Assembly (NCBI GenBank): GCA_963843755.1
Contig: CAWJLS010000011.1
Coordinates: 124,001 to 188,000 of the forward strand
Direction of reading: 5' to 3'
Origin: CAWJLS01 sp963843755
Lineage (GTDB): Bacteria; Acidobacteriota; Thermoanaerobaculia; Multivoradales; DATKCC01
DNA length: 64,000 bases
A program made the position numbers and the translations under genes. This document shows, piece by piece, positions 60,645 to 64,000 of this stretch. The notes beneath the pieces are model-generated. The model did no database searches. It was not told the origin of the DNA and saw only the letters and a list, made by a program, of their open reading frames with translations. Positions within the stretch are counted from its first letter, which is position 1. Each line of letters starts with the position of its first letter.

Positions 60645-60804
60645 GCTGGAGCTTCCTTTCTCTGGGGGGGTCCCGGGGTCCGCCCGGAGTGGGGGGCCCT
60701 GAGTCGGGCTGGGCGGGAGTGGACTCCGGGAAGACAGTATAGCGAACGGAACGGAAGGAGCCGGGATTCCGAGGGTTCCGCCGAGCGCGCCTGGAGCGGC
60801 CGGA

Positions 60805-61221
60805 TCAAAGGTGCCCGAGCTTGACCTGGGCGCCGGCGGCGTCGCGGAGCTCGACGAGCTGCTCGCGGTCCAGGTTGTACAGGAAGCGCGCGACGCGTTC
60901 ACCGGCGGGCTCGACCGCGTCGCCGAAGGCTTCGCGCAGCGCGTCGGCCAGCTCCTCGGCGGTCCGGTCGCCGTCGATCCGCCGCCACAGGAAGGAGCCC
61001 GGCTCGTCGAGCCGCAGGCGCTTGGCGCCGGTCAGGGCCGAGATCCGGCGGAACAGGCTGCCGAGGCCGTGCACCGCGGGCAGCGGGCGGGTCAGGGTTA
61101 CCCGGCCGGCCTCCCCGGCGGACTCGGCCGCCTCGGCCTCCGCCTCGTTCTCCGACCACTCCGCCAGACGCACGGGCCGGAGGGCGAGCACCTCGTCTTC
61201 GCTCAGGCCCCGCTTAGCCAT
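60805..61221 (-). CDS. PqqD-like (RiPP recognition element) protein
   Basis: This 138-residue protein has a C-terminal PqqD fold: LRLDEPGSFLWRRIDGDRTAEELADALREAF and VARFLYNLDREQLVEL. PqqD domains bind leader peptides of ribosomal natural products. No radical-SAM partner or precursor is adjacent. The N-terminal 65 residues are acidic and not part of the domain. Stand-alone PqqD-like proteins are frequent in Acidobacteriota; the role here is unknown. Confidence 0.82.
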   Translation of the reverse strand: MAKRGLSEDEVLALRPVRLAEWSENEAEAEAAESAGEAGRVTLTRPLPAVHGLGSLFRRISALTGAKRLRLDEPGSFLWRRIDGDRTAEELADALREAFGDAVEPAGERVARFLYNLDREQLVELRDAAGAQVKLGHL

Positions 61222-61267
61222 GGTCTCGTCTCGGGTTCGTCGGTTCCGTTCGTTCGAGAGACAGGGT

Positions 61268-61332
61268 GGTGCGCCGGAAGGGGACCCCCGTGGGGGTCCC
61301 CGGAGAGCTGCTCTGCTCGGTTCCGGCGCACC
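61268..61332 (-). other. Nested stem-loops between OPT and PqqD genes
   Basis: Outer arms GGTGCGCCGGA (61268-61278) and TCCGGCGCACC (61322-61332) enclose a 10-bp inner stem, GGGGACCCCC and GGGGGTCCCC (61280-61301). It lies just downstream of the OPT stop and upstream of the PqqD gene. It may terminate or process the transcript. Confidence 0.55.
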
Positions 61333-61346
61333 GGGTCGGCGCCGCG

Positions 61347-63341
61347 TCAGTCAATCTTGACCGCGGGCGCCCCGCCCTCCTTGGCCCGCTTCACCGGCAA
61401 CCAGGCGAGCAGGTAGAAGAGCACCGGGTAGATGAGCAGGCCGAGCCAGAACATCGGCTCGATCGACGGCATCACCGCCTCGTGCATCGCCTTCAGCTTC
61501 GGCATGAAGTTGCCGCCGATCACCAGGAAGGCGAGGATCACCGCCATCAACGCTTCGCCGGCGATGAAGCCCGAGGAGAGGAGCACGCCGGTGTTCTCCG
61601 CCCGGGTCTTGGATTCCGGGTCGAGCTGATGGCGCTCGGCGCGCTTGTCGAGAGCCCAGCGGATCACGCCGCCGACGAAGATCGCGGCGGTGGAGAAGAA
61701 CGGCAGGTACATGCCGACGGCGATGAGCATGGGCGACGGCGACTTGATCAGGATCAGGCCGACGGCGAAGAACATGCCGACGATGACCAGCGGCCACGCC
61801 ATCTCGCCGCCGACGATCCCCTTCGAGAGCAGCGCCATGAGCCCCGCCTGGGGCGCCGGCAGCTCGGCCGAGCCGATGTGGTAGACGGAGTTGAGAACCG
61901 CCAGCACCGGGGCCAGCGCCATGGCGGCGAAGATCACGCCGATGATCTCGGAGATCTGCATCTTCCACGGCGTGCCGCCCAGGATGTGGCCGACCTTGAG
62001 GTCCTGCATCATGTCGCCGGCGACGCCGGCCGCGCAGCAGACCACGCCCGCCACGCCGAGCACCGCGGCGACGCCGTGGATGTCGGTCAGGCCGATCGCC
62101 ACCATCAGGACCGCCGAGATCAGCAGCGCCGAGAGCGTCAGCCCCGAGATCGGGTTGTTGGAGCTGCCGATCAGGCCGACCAGGTAGCCGGCCACGGCCG
62201 CGAACAGGAAGCCGAGGATGATCATCACGACGGTGAGGATCAGCGAGCCGACCCAGTTCTGGGCGAAGAACTCGTAGAGGACGAACACCGGGATCGCCAT
62301 CAGGACGATCGCGGCGAAGACCTTCTTGAAGTTCAGGTCCTTTTCGGTCCGCTCCGTCGCCGCGCCGGCGTCGGAGACGCTCCCGCCGAACGCCTGGCTG
62401 ATGCCCTTGATCAGCGAGCCGCGGAGATTCCACAGGGTGTAGAAGGCGGCCACGATCATCGTTCCCACCGCCAGCGGCCGGACCTGCTGTTTCCACACTT
62501 CGTAGCCGATGTCGACCATGGAGTGGCCGGCCGAGGCGCTGGCCTGGACGAGCGCCGGGTTGAGGAACATCGCCAGCGGCACCAGCAGCAGCCAGCCCAT
62601 GACCGCGCCGGCGAACAGCACCGCCGAGACCCGCAGGCCGACGATGAAGCCGACGCCCATGAGCGCGGGCGAGGCGGCCGGGGTCTCGAGCAGCAGGCCG
62701 CCCTGGTAGCTCGCCGGCTGCTGGAAGATGTTGATGGTCGACTTGCCGAGGGAGAAGACGCCGTTCGTGTAGTCCTTGATCAGGTGGATGCCGTTCGAGT
62801 TCTTGAACAGCTCCCACAGGGCGGCGAAGCCCATGGCGCCGAAGACGTACTTGGCGCCCGTCTGGCCGCCCTGGCCCGCCTTGACGATCTCGGCGGCCGC
62901 GACGCTCTCCGGGAAGGGCAGGTCGGCTTCCACGACCAGGGTCCGGCGCAGCACGATGACGAACAGCACGCCGAGGACGCCGCCGACCATCATGATCGCC
63001 GTCGCCTCCAGGTAGTGGATCGAGTCCCACGCGCCGCTGATGACGAAGGCGGGGATGGTGAAGATGGCGCCGGCGACCAGCGCCTCACCGACCGACGCCG
63101 TGGTCCGGGCGATGTTCTCCTCGAGGATGGTGCCGCGCATGAACGGCAGGCGGAGCGCCGCCATCGCGACCACCGCGGCAGGGAAGGTGGCGGCGACGGT
63201 CAGCCCCGCCTTCATGCCGAGGTAGGCGTTGGCGGCGCCGAGCACGACCGCCATCACCACACCGAGGAGGACCGACTTGATGGTCATCTCGGCCATGCTC
63301 TGGGACGCCGGGACGAACGGCTTGTCTTGCTTGGGCTCCAT
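61347..63341 (-). CDS. OPT-family oligopeptide transporter
   Basis: This 664-residue membrane protein has about 14-16 hydrophobic segments. OPT-family landmarks include VVLGAANAYLGMKAGLTVAATFPAAV (split), GTILEENIARTTASVGEALVAG and GNFMPKL, and the C-terminal half carries DMMQDLKVGHILGGTPWKMQ. OPT members move peptides or metal chelates by proton symport. It lies divergent from pepD, a dipeptidase, which fits a peptide uptake and degradation pair. GGAGGGCAAGAG precedes the ATG. Confidence 0.92.
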   Translation of the reverse strand: MEPKQDKPFVPASQSMAEMTIKSVLLGVVMAVVLGAANAYLGMKAGLTVAATFPAAVVAMAALRLPFMRGTILEENIARTTASVGEALVAGAIFTIPAFVISGAWDSIHYLEATAIMMVGGVLGVLFVIVLRRTLVVEADLPFPESVAAAEIVKAGQGGQTGAKYVFGAMGFAALWELFKNSNGIHLIKDYTNGVFSLGKSTINIFQQPASYQGGLLLETPAASPALMGVGFIVGLRVSAVLFAGAVMGWLLLVPLAMFLNPALVQASASAGHSMVDIGYEVWKQQVRPLAVGTMIVAAFYTLWNLRGSLIKGISQAFGGSVSDAGAATERTEKDLNFKKVFAAIVLMAIPVFVLYEFFAQNWVGSLILTVVMIILGFLFAAVAGYLVGLIGSSNNPISGLTLSALLISAVLMVAIGLTDIHGVAAVLGVAGVVCCAAGVAGDMMQDLKVGHILGGTPWKMQISEIIGVIFAAMALAPVLAVLNSVYHIGSAELPAPQAGLMALLSKGIVGGEMAWPLVIVGMFFAVGLILIKSPSPMLIAVGMYLPFFSTAAIFVGGVIRWALDKRAERHQLDPESKTRAENTGVLLSSGFIAGEALMAVILAFLVIGGNFMPKLKAMHEAVMPSIEPMFWLGLLIYPVLFYLLAWLPVKRAKEGGAPAVKID

Positions 63342-63584
63342 GGACTCTTGCCCTCCGGATCGTTGCAGGCTTGTGCGTGTGGGATTTGGAAACCGCGACG
63401 GATTGTAGCAGCGAATGATGCAACGCGCCGGGATGGCACCCTCCGCCCGCCCTGGTGCGTGCTACGCTTTTCTCCCGGATCGTCGGGCGTTTCCTCCCCG
63501 ACTCTCCATCCAGAGCACGACGCCCATCAGAGCAAGCCCTCAGCGAGACCCGCACAAACCCTCGACCCCCGAGGAGGTTCCGGC

Positions 63585-64000
63585 ATGACCTTCGTTTCCG
63601 ACCTCGAGCCGCGCGCCCTCTGGCGCCACTTCGACGAGATCCTCTCCATCCCCCGGCCCTCGAAGCACGAAGAGGCCGCCCGCAACTACGTCCTCGAGGT
63701 GGCCAAGGACAACGGCCTGGACGCCACGACCGACCACGTCGGCAACGTGGTGGTCAAGGTCCCGGGCACGCCCGGCCACGAGAGCGCCCCGGCCGTCGCC
63801 CTCCAGTCCCATCTCGACATGGTCCCGGAGAAGAACTCCGACGTCGACTTCGACTTCACCAAGGACGCGATCCGCCCGGAGCGCCACCCGGAGGACAACG
63901 ACTACCTGACCGCCCAGGGCACCACCTTGGGCTCGGACAACGGCATCGGCGCCGCCGCCATGGTCGCCCTGATGGACACCGAGGGCCTGGTCCACGGGCC
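63585..64000 (+). CDS. pepD: Aminoacyl-histidine dipeptidase PepD (3' end missing)
   Basis: An ATG behind GAGGAGG starts a frame that stays open to the end of the window (138 codons). The M20 peptidase start is clear: ALWRHFDEILSIPRPSKHEE, the first metal motif LQSHLDMVPEKN and the second LTAQGTTLGSDNGIGAAAM. PepD hydrolyses Xaa-His dipeptides, including carnosine, in the cytoplasm. It is divergent from the OPT transporter. Confidence 0.93.
   Translation, partial: MTFVSDLEPRALWRHFDEILSIPRPSKHEEAARNYVLEVAKDNGLDATTDHVGNVVVKVPGTPGHESAPAVALQSHLDMVPEKNSDVDFDFTKDAIRPERHPEDNDYLTAQGTTLGSDNGIGAAAMVALMDTEGLVHG

Overview
The window is GC-rich chromosomal DNA, densely coded on both strands. Several markers point to Acidobacteriota, possibly the Thermoanaerobaculia. 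These are a complete bacillithiol set (bshC-bshB-bshA), a large TPR-bearing Ser/Thr kinase beside an ECF sigma factor of the Acidobacteria/Planctomycetes type, carboxypeptidase-regulatory-like secreted proteins and a bactofilin. The taxon is an inference from gene content, since no rRNA is present.

Layout. 1-6.4 kb is an origin-proximal block: yidC (5' end outside the window), khpB/jag, a LAGLIDADG-domain gene, three parS-like sites, rsmG, parA, parB and a bactofilin. 6.4-10.1 kb, on the minus strand, holds a membrane phosphodiesterase and two tandem signal peptidases. 10.4-14.7 kb holds a ComEA-like HhH protein, a lone pseudopilin, cutA, a cystathionine gamma-synthase/lyase and mtnA. 15.3-15.7 kb is ssrA (tmRNA, tag ANDNFALAA). 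15.9-18.7 kb holds two hypothetical proteins, a dus tRNA-dihydrouridine synthase and a small membrane protein. 18.8-23.9 kb is a co-oriented run of methyltransferase, bshC, bshB, bshA and an IMPACT-family gene. 24-30.2 kb is mixed housekeeping: a Tic20/DUF4870-like protein, yidD, a PDZ-7TM-GAF-GGDEF protein, an outer-membrane barrel, a DUF971 protein, mobA, a cyclophilin and cspA.

30.6-40.4 kb is the main accessory region. It contains a TPR Ser/Thr kinase, a convergent ECF sigma factor, and a class II lanthipeptide operon. The operon consists of a HlyD-like membrane stub, a C39-peptidase ABC exporter (LanT), a 75-residue double-glycine precursor with a four-Cys core, and LanM. 40.4-47.4 kb returns to housekeeping: tRNA-Leu(GAG), secG, tpiA, pgk, gap, then tsaD, rpiA and an M15-like/LysM protein. 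47.6-53.1 kb is an exported amidohydrolase followed by a lower-GC three-gene operon of secreted or envelope proteins. 53.2-57.6 kb holds moaA, coaBC and lepA. 58.1-59.0 kb is a HepT-MntA toxin-antitoxin pair bracketed by two nearly identical 178-bp direct repeats. 59.3-64 kb holds a NYN-LOTUS protein, an orphan PqqD-like protein, an OPT-family transporter and the 5' part of pepD.

The most notable signals are: (i) the lanthipeptide operon; (ii) a relay of three tandem 7-codon mini-ORFs coupling bshC to bshB, each stop overlapping the next start; (iii) the HepT-MntA cassette between long direct repeats with 26-bp inverted ends; and (iv) two families of intergenic repeats, one of which sits only in spacers between convergent genes. 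All assignments rest on reading the sequence and recalling family motifs. No database search was run.
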